A stretch of DNA of 64,000 bases, from contig NZ_KZ984052.1 in assembly GCF_003569805.1 (NCBI RefSeq), forward strand, positions 133,961 to 197,960, read 5' to 3'. Below are positions 53,975-62,118 of the stretch, piece after piece. Numbering within the stretch: position 1 is the stretch's first letter; each line of letters opens with the position of its first letter. The notes under the pieces are model-generated. The model did no database searches. It was not told where the DNA came from and was given only the letters and a program-made list of their open reading frames with translations. Origin of the DNA: Microbacterium halotolerans (GTDB lineage Bacteria > Actinomycetota > Actinomycetes > Actinomycetales > Microbacteriaceae). A program made the position numbers and the translations under genes.

Positions 53975-54829
53975 TCAGCGCGTGATCTTGTCGAGGTGGA
54001 GCATCCTGGCGAGGTTCTCGTCGAGCTCGTCGTCCTGGAAGATCTTCTTCCAGTCGTCCTTGATGATCATCTCGCGACCGTACTTCATCGCGATCAGACA
54101 CGCATCGCTGAACGGGTTGTCGCCACGCAGCCCGTTGGCGAGCGCCACCTGGGTGTGACCGTACAGGATGCTCCGCGCGGCCGCCTCGGGAACGCCCATG
54201 GTGTGCACGGTCTCGTGCAGGGCCTCGTCGAGCAGCTCGCCGATCATGCAGGCGACGGTCTCGACCAGCGTGGGCTCGAGCTGGGCGAGCTGCTTGATCG
54301 TGACGAAGTGCACGTCGATGACCGGCGCGTAGATCGCGCGCACGGTCTCTTCGACGAGTGTCTTCGCGGCAGGATCGTCGCTCTCGACCGCGGCGATCGC
54401 ATCCTGCGGAGCCGCGATACCGCCGAAGGTGTCCGCCCACTGCTCCGGAGTCTCCCGCTGCAGGAAGATCGAAGGGTGGCAGGGGTGTGCGACGGCCTGG
54501 ATGACATCGTCGCGCTCGGTGAGCAGGCCAGCGTATGCGGCTGCCGGGTCGAGAGTCAGACAGACGGCGCCGGGCTTCATCTGCGGCACGAGCTCCGCGG
54601 TGACCGCGCTGAGCGCGAGGTCGGGAACGGCGAGCACGACGATGTCGGCATCGGCGACGGCGGTTGCGGCATCGGTGAGCTCGCGCCCCGCCTCATGGGT
54701 GCGCTCCTGTCCGGCCGGGGAGGTCTCGACGTAGCGGACGTCGTGATCGCTCCTGACGAGGTTGTTCGACACGCGCATGCCCATCTTGCCGCCGGCGCCG
54801 ATGACGGCGATCGTGTACTTCTCGCTCAC
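53975..54829 (-). CDS. apnO: D-apionate oxidoisomerase (ApnO)-like dehydrogenase
   Basis: The start is GTG 54829, overlapping the upstream stop, giving 284 residues. An N-terminal Rossmann fold (IAVIGAGGKMGMRVSNNLVR) is followed by VVLAVPDLALSAV, HPCHPSIF, FGGIAAPQDAIAAVE and a helical C-terminal domain, the pattern of ApnO, which oxidises and isomerises D-apionate to 3-oxo-isoapionate with NAD. Older annotations call the family semialdehyde or phosphogluconate dehydrogenase-like. The flanking OiaC-like and ApnL-like genes support the assignment. Confidence 0.7.
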   Translation of the reverse strand: MSEKYTIAVIGAGGKMGMRVSNNLVRSDHDVRYVETSPAGQERTHEAGRELTDAATAVADADIVVLAVPDLALSAVTAELVPQMKPGAVCLTLDPAAAYAGLLTERDDVIQAVAHPCHPSIFLQRETPEQWADTFGGIAAPQDAIAAVESDDPAAKTLVEETVRAIYAPVIDVHFVTIKQLAQLEPTLVETVACMIGELLDEALHETVHTMGVPEAAARSILYGHTQVALANGLRGDNPFSDACLIAMKYGREMIIKDDWKKIFQDDELDENLARMLHLDKITR

Positions 54830-55620
54830 TGTGTTCTCCTCAGATAATCCAGGGCCGTGCGGGTCCATTCCCGCTCAGCCGCGATGGTGGTGGGTGCGTC
54901 CGACTGCCACGGCAGCCAATGCTCGACGATCTCGTTGATGCCTCGCTCGCGCGGCCGCACGGTCTGCAGCAGGTGCTCGTAGTCGTGCAGTCCCTGGCCC
55001 ATGGGCGCACCGCTGTAGGTGAAGCCGACCCAGCCGTCCTGCCGTGCGAAGGCGAAGTCCTTCACATGCACGTTCTTCACATGCGGCGACGAGGCGGCGA
55101 CGCACTCGGCGGGTCGCTCGAGGCGCGCTACGACGTTCGCCGGGTCGAGGCAGATGCCGAGCTCGTCGCTCCCGATCGCCTCGACGAGCCGGACGAGGTC
55201 AGCCGTGGCGATCTGCTCGTACGTCTCGAGCGCGAGCGTGACGCCGGCCGATTCGAAGCTCCGGATGGCGTCGTGCAGCCACGAGGACGCCTCGCCGAGT
55301 GTCGGATCCGAGCCGGGAGAGGAGACCATGCTGCGCACCAGTGAGGCGTCGAAGATCTCGGCGAGACGCAGGTACCGCTCCAGATGCTCCGGCGCGATCC
55401 CCTTCGTCCCCAGCTCGATCGTGAGGCCGTTGTCGCGTGCGGCGGATGCCGCCTCGCGCAGCTCGGCTCGGTTCATCCGCTCGAGCGGTGCGTAGTCGCA
55501 GATCTGGAAGAGCCCGACGTCGTGGGCACTGGCGTCCTCGAACTCGTCGATGAGCGTCAGCGGCCTCTCGACGCGATCGGAGCGCCGCCAGAAGTAGGCA
55601 TAGGAGCCGAGGCCGATCAT
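54826..55620 (-). CDS. oiaC: TIM-barrel protein, 3-oxo-isoapionate decarboxylase (OiaC)-like
   Basis: The 264-residue protein is a xylose-isomerase-like TIM barrel. Metal-site residues are visible: glutamate in TLALETYEQI, aspartate in GICLDPANV, histidine in KNVHVKDFAF and glutamate in INEIVEHWLPW. OiaC enzymes, as I recall them, decarboxylate 3-oxo-isoapionate to L-erythrulose, the next step after ApnO. It is the first gene of the operon and coupled to the ApnO-like gene by a 4-bp overlap. Another sugar isomerase or epimerase role cannot be excluded. Confidence 0.65.
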   Translation of the reverse strand: MIGLGSYAYFWRRSDRVERPLTLIDEFEDASAHDVGLFQICDYAPLERMNRAELREAASAARDNGLTIELGTKGIAPEHLERYLRLAEIFDASLVRSMVSSPGSDPTLGEASSWLHDAIRSFESAGVTLALETYEQIATADLVRLVEAIGSDELGICLDPANVVARLERPAECVAASSPHVKNVHVKDFAFARQDGWVGFTYSGAPMGQGLHDYEHLLQTVRPRERGINEIVEHWLPWQSDAPTTIAAEREWTRTALDYLRRTQ

Positions 55621-55734
55621 CGTGCCGTCCCGCTTCTGGCGATGATCGAGCGCGGTGGTGGGGGATCCGTGGAGCAGATGATGTCAGTTTCGCTGGTCGA
55701 TGGAATTGGGTCTGAGCCCATTCTGGCGAATCCG

Positions 55735-55763
55735 TTGCAATTGGTCAACCGGTTTGCCATACT
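55735..55763 (+). promoter_or_regulatory. Candidate promoter and operator of the ABC importer
   Basis: TTGCAA, 17 bp and CATACT form a plausible -35/-10 pair about 85 bp before the binding-protein gene. The spacer contains GGTCAACC within GCAA and TTGC outer arms, the kind of site that GntR/FadR regulators bind. A FadR-type gene lies at 63690. Confidence 0.5.
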
Positions 55764-55848
55764 TGATCGCGGAAGTGCCCCGACACTTCCTGAGCCCGCC
55801 GCACCAAGACGCACATCTGTGTTCGGCATCGCTACAACGACGTAAGGG

Positions 55849-57402
55849 ATGAAGATGAAACCACAGCACACACGAGGCGGAGTATGCCTCGTCATCGGCC
55901 TGGCCGGGGCGCTCGCCCTGGCGGGTTGTTCCGCCGACGCGGGATCCGAGACCGGGGGAGGCACCAGCACGTTGAGCATCGGCTCGACGGTCGTGCCGCA
56001 GTCCTGGGATCCTGCTGACATCGGAGACGCGAACTACAAGCCGTACGCGCAAGCCGCCTACGACACGCTGGTTCTGAGGGAACCTGACGGGGAGTACGTG
56101 CCGATGCTTGCTGAAGCCTGGTCGTTCAGTGACGACAACCGCACGCTCACGCTCGAGCTGAGGGACGACGTCACGTTCTCAGACGGCGAGGAGTTCGACG
56201 CGGATGCCGTTGTGGCCAACTTCGAGCACTTCGCGGAGGGGACGGGACCCCTCTCTACCCAGCTGGCGGGTCTTGAGAGTGCGGAGGCGGTGAGCGAGTT
56301 CACGGTCGAAGCCGAGTTCGCTCAGCCGATCCCCGATCTCGTGTACAACCTGTCGGACGCGGCCGGGCGCATGGCCAGCCCGGCAAGCCTCGGTGAGGAC
56401 GGGCTCGAGACCGTCCCTGTCGGGACGGGGCCGTATGTGATGGACGAATCGAACACAGTGCAGGGGTCGACGTATGCGCTGACCGCGCGGGAAGACTATT
56501 GGAATTCTGACCTGCAGGAGTTCGAAACGATCGAGTTCCAGATCTTCGAGGACGAGTCCGCGCTCATCAATGCCCTTCGCAGCGGTCAGGTCGACGCAGG
56601 CAACCTGACGAATCCTGACAACGTAGAAAGTGCGAAAGCGGCAGGGATCAGCGTCCTGAAACCTGACGTGCACATCTCGTGGTTCGGGCTGATCGTGTTC
56701 GATCGGGAAGGAACGATGGTCCCCGAGCTCGCGGACCCCCGAGTACGCGAAGCGCTCGCGTGGGCGATCGATCGAGAGACTCTCGCAAAGGTGACGCTCG
56801 GGATCGACGATGGAACGATCGACGATCAGATGTTCAACGAAGGTTCGCCTGCGTGGGGCTCCGAGCTTGCCGAGCACTACTCCTATGACCCTGATCGGGC
56901 CCGCGAGCTCCTGGATGAAGCAGGCGTAGACGGTTTCACAATTCACATGCCGGTGAGCTCGCTGTTCCAGCAGGGCCTCCTGACCGGAGTCGAGGAGCAA
57001 CTCGGAGCGGTCGGCATCGAGGTCGTATGGGATGACGTCCCTGGGCAGTCCTTCATCGACGAGATGCTCGGCGGCAACTATCCGGTCAGCCTCATGGTGC
57101 TCGGGTCGGTCCCGACGGACTGGTCGGTCGTGACCAACTATCTCGCTCCGGATTCAGCGTGGAATCCGCTCGGAACGAGTGATCCAGAGCTGCAGGCACT
57201 CATCGATGCGATCCCGGCCCAGAGCGATGACGAGCGAGGCGCCTCCTATCAGGCGATCAACGAGTTCGTGATCGAGAACAACTGGTTCCAGCCGTGGTTC
57301 TGGGCGGAGGAGAACTTCGCCGTGAACGAGGACGCCGTGCACGTCGAGCTGCAGCTGCAGCAGAACGTGCCGTCGATCTACAACTATTCGCCCGCATCCT
57401 GA
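55849..57402 (+). CDS. ABC importer substrate-binding lipoprotein, family 5
   Basis: The 517-residue protein has a lipoprotein signal (basic start, hydrophobic core, LAGC lipobox) and the SBP_bac_5 fold: STVVPQSWDPADIGDANYKP, then LRDDVTFSDGEEFDADAV, a central NALRSGQVDAG and later helices. The family binds peptides, nickel, opines and also oligosaccharides. ATG 55849 or 55855 may start translation. Its place opposite a sugar-lactone operon suggests a sugar-containing ligand, perhaps a glycoside; this is inference. Confidence 0.9.
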   Translation: MKMKPQHTRGGVCLVIGLAGALALAGCSADAGSETGGGTSTLSIGSTVVPQSWDPADIGDANYKPYAQAAYDTLVLREPDGEYVPMLAEAWSFSDDNRTLTLELRDDVTFSDGEEFDADAVVANFEHFAEGTGPLSTQLAGLESAEAVSEFTVEAEFAQPIPDLVYNLSDAAGRMASPASLGEDGLETVPVGTGPYVMDESNTVQGSTYALTAREDYWNSDLQEFETIEFQIFEDESALINALRSGQVDAGNLTNPDNVESAKAAGISVLKPDVHISWFGLIVFDREGTMVPELADPRVREALAWAIDRETLAKVTLGIDDGTIDDQMFNEGSPAWGSELAEHYSYDPDRARELLDEAGVDGFTIHMPVSSLFQQGLLTGVEEQLGAVGIEVVWDDVPGQSFIDEMLGGNYPVSLMVLGSVPTDWSVVTNYLAPDSAWNPLGTSDPELQALIDAIPAQSDDERGASYQAINEFVIENNWFQPWFWAEENFAVNEDAVHVELQLQQNVPSIYNYSPAS

Positions 57403-57407
57403 CACAC

Positions 57408-57437
57408 GTCGCCGGGCGGTGAGAGCCGCCCGGCGAC
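57408..57437 (+). terminator. Hairpin between binding protein and permease
   Basis: Perfect 12-bp GC-rich arms (57408-57419, 57426-57437) with a 6-nt loop lie right after the binding-protein stop. Such hairpins often protect or attenuate the transcript so that the binding protein is made in excess over the membrane parts. Confidence 0.8.
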
Positions 57438-57458
57438 AGGAGGACATCGGATGAACAC

Positions 57459-58400
57459 ATGCTGATCTTTCTCGCAAAGCGCCTCGTCTCCGGTCTGGTG
57501 CTGGTTGCGCTCATCCCTTCGCTGGCGTTCCTGCTGATGCGCGCGGGTTCCGCCAACGTCGCTCGGCAGATCCTCGGCCAGACTGCGTCGGAAGAGCAGG
57601 TCGCCGAGAAGGCTGCCGAACTCGGTCTCGACCGTCCCCTCGTCGAGCAGTATCTCTCGTGGGCAAACGGCGCGCTCAAGGGGGACCTGGGCACGTCCTG
57701 GTTCACGAATGAGCCCGTGCTGCAGGCGATGCTCACCAGAGTCCCGGCGACGCTCAGCCTGGTCATCGTGACGACGGTCATCGCGGCTGTTCTCGCGGTT
57801 GCCCTCGGACTGGCGGCTGCCTATTACAAAGGTTGGCTCGACAGAGTGCTGCAAGTGCTGTCGATCGTCGGCTTCGCCCTGCCTGGGTTCTGGCTCGCGC
57901 TCATGCTGGTGGTGTGGTTCGCCATCGACGTGCCGCTGTTTCCCGCCACCGGGTACGTTCCGGCTGCCGAAAGCCTCGGAGGGTGGGCACGGTCCATCAC
58001 GCTGCCCGTCACTTCGCTCGCAGTCGGGGCCGTGACGGCCACGGCACAGCAGGTGCGCGGTGCCGTGCGGGACATTCTTCAGCAGGACTGGGTGCGAACG
58101 CTGCGCGCTCGAGGCATCTCGCGCGGGTCTCTGATCTTCAGACATGTGCTGCGCAGCGCGGGCGTGGCCGGGCTCACGGTGCTCGGGCTCCAGTTCATCG
58201 GCCTGCTGGGCGGGGCAGTCCTCGTCGAACGCATCTTCGCGATTCCTGGGATCGGACAGGTGCTCGTGACGTCAACGGCCCAGGGAGACCTGCCGCTGGT
58301 GCTCGGCGTCGTGTTGGTGACGACCGTCGTCGTCGTCATCGTCAATCTCCTCATCGACCTCGGAGTCGGATTCTTCAACCCGAAGGCACGCTTGTCATGA
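57459..58400 (+). CDS. ABC importer permease, DppB type
   Basis: The 313-residue protein has six membrane segments, a short N-terminal segment LIFLAKRLVSGLVLVALIPS, and the EAA-like loop with LRARGISRGSLIFRHVLRSA near the end, typical of DppB/OppB permeases. It forms the channel with the second permease. The AGGAGG site upstream fits ATG 57451 better; that ATG opens a four-codon frame whose stop overlaps the permease start, so translation may be coupled through it. Confidence 0.92.
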   Translation: MLIFLAKRLVSGLVLVALIPSLAFLLMRAGSANVARQILGQTASEEQVAEKAAELGLDRPLVEQYLSWANGALKGDLGTSWFTNEPVLQAMLTRVPATLSLVIVTTVIAAVLAVALGLAAAYYKGWLDRVLQVLSIVGFALPGFWLALMLVVWFAIDVPLFPATGYVPAAESLGGWARSITLPVTSLAVGAVTATAQQVRGAVRDILQQDWVRTLRARGISRGSLIFRHVLRSAGVAGLTVLGLQFIGLLGGAVLVERIFAIPGIGQVLVTSTAQGDLPLVLGVVLVTTVVVVIVNLLIDLGVGFFNPKARLS

Positions 58401-60145
58401 CGAACACCTACACTGCTGCACTCCCCTCGGGGGAGCCGGAGGTCAAGCGCAGTTCCGTCCTGCGTCGCGCGATGCGGAACCCGTTCGGCATGATTGCCGG
58501 CGTCATCATCGCTGTTGTGATGCTGGTCGGTCTTCTGGCCGATCTCATCGCTCCATACGGACCGAATGAGAGCGACCTCACTCGTCTGTTCGAACATGGG
58601 GGCGGCGGTCACCTGCTGGGAACGGACGGCGCCGGTCGCGATGTCGTCTCGCTGCTGATCTACGGCGCACGTTCCTCGCTCATCGGGGCTGCTATCGCGG
58701 TCTGTGTGTCTGCGGCGATCGGCGTGCCGACGGGACTCATCGCCGGCTACTTCGGTCGCTGGTTCGACACCGTGGGGATGTGGGTCTCGAGTGCCGTGCT
58801 CGCGCTGCCGGGGATCGTGATCCTGCTCGCTTTCCGCGCTTCGGTGAGCTCGTCGATGTGGGCTGCGATGCTCGTCTTCGGAGTGCTGCTCTCGCCGTCC
58901 TTCTTCGTGCTCGTTCGCGCTGCCGTCAGGTCCGTCAGGAACGAGCTCTACGTCGATGCGGCACGTGTATCCGGCGTTTCGGATGCGCGGATCATCGCGC
59001 GGCATGTCTTCACGGTTGTGCGTGCGCCGATCGTGATCCAGGCGGCCATGGTCGCGGCGTTGGGGCTCGTGATCCAAGCGGGACTCGAGTTCCTCGGTCT
59101 GGGTGATAGGAACACGCCCAGCTGGGGCCAGTCGCTCAATGAGGGCTTTCAGAACATCTTCCGAGCGGACCATCTGATCCTGTGGCCGGGACTCGCACTG
59201 GGAATCACCATCGCCGCGTTCGCGCTGTTCGCAAACGCTGTCCGAGATGTGCTGGACGCCGCTGAGGCGTCTCGTCCCTCAACAGGGCCGTCGCAGTCCG
59301 CACCGGCACACGAGTCGGCCGTGCCTGCGAAAGCAGGAGACCTGCTCAGCATCCGCGATCTGCGCGTCGCATTCGGAAAGGGAGACAGCTCGCCCGAAGT
59401 CGTGCGCGGTGTCGACGTCGACGTCGACTCAGGACGTGTCATCGGCCTCGTCGGTGAATCAGGATCAGGCAAGACACAGACGGCTCTGGCGGTGCTCGGT
59501 CTGCTGCCGGACGGCGGGAGGGTCAGCGCAGGGCATATATCCATCGACACTCAACGGATGACGATCGACGAACGGATTCGCTTGCTCGGCGGCAGCATCG
59601 GCTATATCCCGCAGGAGCCGATGAGCAACCTCGACCCGGCGTTCACAATCGGAAGCCAGCTGACAGAACCACTGCGCAGGCATCTTCGGCTGAGCCGCAG
59701 AGAGGCGCGTGAACGCGCGCTCGCTCTGCTGGAGCGCGTGGGCCTTCCTGACCCAGTGCGCGTGATGGGCGCGTATCCCCATCAGATCTCTGGTGGGATG
59801 GCTCAGCGCGTGCTGATCGCCGGCGCGGTGTCATGCGAGCCGCGTCTTCTCATCGCCGATGAGCCGACCACAGCACTCGACGTGACGATACAGGCGGAGA
59901 TACTCGACCTTCTGCGCGATCTCCAGCAGGAGAAGGGGATGGGGCTGCTTATCGTGACGCACGACTTCGGCGTCGTGGCGGATATCTGCGATGAGGTCTA
60001 CGTGATGCAAGCCGGGCGCATCGTGGAGCACCGCCCGTGCGATGTTCTGTTCTCGGATCCCCAGCACAACTACACGAAGGCACTGTTGGGCGCCTCGTTG
60101 GAAGGCGGCCCTTCCCGCCGGGAACGCCAGAAGGAAGGCAACTGA
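58397..60145 (+). CDS. Fused ABC permease (DppC type) and ATPase (DppD type)
   Basis: ATG 58397 overlaps the preceding stop. The 582-residue product begins with a DppC-like permease (first membrane segment IAGVIIAVVMLVGLLADLIA, GTDGAGRDVVSLLIYGARSS, EAA loop DAARVSGVSDARIIARHV), then after a linker at about 285-310 an ABC ATPase with Walker A GESGSGKT, Q-loop GYIPQEPMSNLDP, signature SGGMAQR, Walker B LLIADEP and H-loop VTHDFG. It couples ATP use to import. The fusion is uncommon but known; the reading frame is continuous. Confidence 0.92.
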   Translation: MTNTYTAALPSGEPEVKRSSVLRRAMRNPFGMIAGVIIAVVMLVGLLADLIAPYGPNESDLTRLFEHGGGGHLLGTDGAGRDVVSLLIYGARSSLIGAAIAVCVSAAIGVPTGLIAGYFGRWFDTVGMWVSSAVLALPGIVILLAFRASVSSSMWAAMLVFGVLLSPSFFVLVRAAVRSVRNELYVDAARVSGVSDARIIARHVFTVVRAPIVIQAAMVAALGLVIQAGLEFLGLGDRNTPSWGQSLNEGFQNIFRADHLILWPGLALGITIAAFALFANAVRDVLDAAEASRPSTGPSQSAPAHESAVPAKAGDLLSIRDLRVAFGKGDSSPEVVRGVDVDVDSGRVIGLVGESGSGKTQTALAVLGLLPDGGRVSAGHISIDTQRMTIDERIRLLGGSIGYIPQEPMSNLDPAFTIGSQLTEPLRRHLRLSRREARERALALLERVGLPDPVRVMGAYPHQISGGMAQRVLIAGAVSCEPRLLIADEPTTALDVTIQAEILDLLRDLQQEKGMGLLIVTHDFGVVADICDEVYVMQAGRIVEHRPCDVLFSDPQHNYTKALLGASLEGGPSRRERQKEGN

Positions 60146-60972
60146 TGGCCGAAGACCTGCTCACGGTCGAGGATCTCGTCGTGGAGTTTCCGCAGAGCGG
60201 GTGGCGCAAGCCCCCGTTTCGCGCCCTCAAAGGCGTGTCCCTATCCGTCGAACCCGGCGAGACGCTGGGCATCGTCGGCGAATCCGGCTCGGGGAAGTCG
60301 ACGCTCGGCCGAGCGATACTCGGCCTTGCCCCGGTTGCCGGCGGATCGATCACATTCGACGGTCGCGATATCTCGCGATTGAGCCGTCGAGCGCGACGTG
60401 GCATGAGCCGTGACATCCAAGTGGTGTTCCAAGATCCATACACTTCGCTGAACCCGTCCCTGACCATCGGGGACACGCTGAGCGAACCGCTCAGGCAGGC
60501 GGGCATCGAGGGAAACGAAGCCGCCTCGCGGGTGAAGGATCTGTTGGACCGGGTCATGATGCCGTCTGACGCCGTACGGAGGCTGCCCAGGGAGTTCTCT
60601 GGCGGGCAGCGCCAGAGAATCGCCATTGCGCGAGCGCTGGCGCTCGAACCTCGGCTCATCGTGTGCGACGAACCCGTCTCAGCGCTCGACCTGACGACTC
60701 AGCAGCGCGTTCTCGATCTCTTCATCGAGATCCAGGAGCGAACCGGAGTCGCGTACCTCTTCGTGTCGCATGACCTCAGCGTGATCCGGCACATCAGCCA
60801 CAGAGTCGCTGTGGTGCACGGAGGAGAGATCGTCGAACAGGGCGATGCCGATCGCGTCACCACGCGCCCTGAGAAGCAGTACACGCGGCGACTCCTGCTC
60901 GCATCTCCCATACCCGACCCAGCGGCGCAGGCTCGGCGCCGTGAGGAACGGCACGCGCTCGCGCGTGCCTGA
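60145..60972 (+). CDS. ABC importer ATPase, DppF type
   Basis: ATG 60145 overlaps the preceding TGA, giving 275 residues. It has Walker A GESGSGKS, Q-loop VVFQDPYTSLNP, signature SGGQRQR, Walker B LIVCDEP and H-loop VSHDLS. It pairs with the ATPase half of the fused protein in the importer. No C-terminal oligopeptide-transporter extension beyond the usual is seen. Confidence 0.93.
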   Translation: MAEDLLTVEDLVVEFPQSGWRKPPFRALKGVSLSVEPGETLGIVGESGSGKSTLGRAILGLAPVAGGSITFDGRDISRLSRRARRGMSRDIQVVFQDPYTSLNPSLTIGDTLSEPLRQAGIEGNEAASRVKDLLDRVMMPSDAVRRLPREFSGGQRQRIAIARALALEPRLIVCDEPVSALDLTTQQRVLDLFIEIQERTGVAYLFVSHDLSVIRHISHRVAVVHGGEIVEQGDADRVTTRPEKQYTRRLLLASPIPDPAAQARRREERHALARA

Positions 60973-60984
60973 GAAAGGAGCAAC

Positions 60985-62118
60985 ATGCTGAAGACATGCG
61001 GCGGAACGGTGCGAGGCGAGGCGGACGATCGACTGGGCTCCGTGATCGATCGGCTTGAGGGTCACCTCGCGGCGGACCCCGACTATTCGTTCCAGATGAC
61101 GGCCTACGTCGGAGGGCAGCTCGTCCTGGACGTGCACGGCGGGCGGCACCTGGAGGCGGACTCGCTCATGGTGCCCGCCTCCGTATCGAAGAACGCGCTG
61201 GCGCTGTCCGTCGGGCTGCTCGTGCAACGAGGGCTTCTGGACCTCGATGCGCCGGTGCGCGAATGGTGGCCGGAGTTCGCAACGGCAGGCAAAGAACGCG
61301 TCACGACGCGGCAGCTTCTCTCACACCAGGCGGGCCTGCCGGAAGCGGATCCGATTCTCAGCTGGGACGAGATCCTCGATCATCATGCGGGCTCGGAGCG
61401 CTTGGCGCGCTCGCGCCCCTTCTGGCATCCGGGCTCAGCATTCGGCTATCACGCGCTGACGATCGGGAACCTGGTCGACACCCTCGTCCAGCGCATCGAC
61501 GGACGCACCGTGCAGGGATTCTACGAGGATGAGTTGAGGAGCCGCGTCGGCGCCGACTTCTTCCTCGGCCTGCCTCCTGAACACGACAGTCGCTTGGTGA
61601 CGCCGCTGGAACTGGTGCCTCCGTTGGGCGAACCACCTGCGCCTACCCGGCACAACCCGATGCTCGCCACCGCATTCGGCCCGCGTCCGGGCGAGCAGAT
61701 CGACATGGTGCGCGATGAGCGTTCCTGGCGCTTCGGGCACCCGGCGGTATCGGCGGCGACGTCCGCGAGAGGCATCGCCACGCTGCTCGCGGCCGCGACA
61801 ACCGGCATCGACGGCACCCCAGCGCTGCTCGACGCTGACACGGTCTCCATCATCGGCGAACAGCAGGTCCGCGGCTACGATGAGGTGCTCGGCCAGGATG
61901 ACCGAGCACATGCGATCGTCTTCCAGAAGCCAAGCCAACAGCTGGCGTTCGGCGGCCCCCGGAGCTTCGGTCACGACGGCGCCATGGGGGCACTGGGATG
62001 TGCTGACCCCTCCTCCGGCGTCGCTTTCGGATACACCGTCGCTCGCGGCCCATGGCCGGGCGGCGGGGATCCGCGCGCGGTGCGAGCGGCGCGGGAGATC
62101 GGCGAGATGGCATGGTGA
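60985..62118 (+). CDS. Serine hydrolase, class C beta-lactamase family
   Basis: The 377-residue protein has the catalytic SVSK (S-x-x-K) in the first 80 residues, HQAGLP after TTRQLLS, a GYHALTIG as the Y-x-N-equivalent motif, and later a Gly-rich FGHDGAMGALG in place of K-T-G. These enzymes include esterases and peptidases. No signal peptide is visible, so it is probably cytosolic and could de-esterify imported substrate. AAAGGAG precedes the start. Confidence 0.85.
   Translation: MLKTCGGTVRGEADDRLGSVIDRLEGHLAADPDYSFQMTAYVGGQLVLDVHGGRHLEADSLMVPASVSKNALALSVGLLVQRGLLDLDAPVREWWPEFATAGKERVTTRQLLSHQAGLPEADPILSWDEILDHHAGSERLARSRPFWHPGSAFGYHALTIGNLVDTLVQRIDGRTVQGFYEDELRSRVGADFFLGLPPEHDSRLVTPLELVPPLGEPPAPTRHNPMLATAFGPRPGEQIDMVRDERSWRFGHPAVSAATSARGIATLLAAATTGIDGTPALLDADTVSIIGEQQVRGYDEVLGQDDRAHAIVFQKPSQQLAFGGPRSFGHDGAMGALGCADPSSGVAFGYTVARGPWPGGGDPRAVRAAREIGEMAW

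Noticed and set aside
52904-54847. 647-codon plus-strand open frame across the SDR and ApnO-like genes
   Set aside because: It spans two well-defined minus-strand genes and shows no domain; a high-GC artefact.
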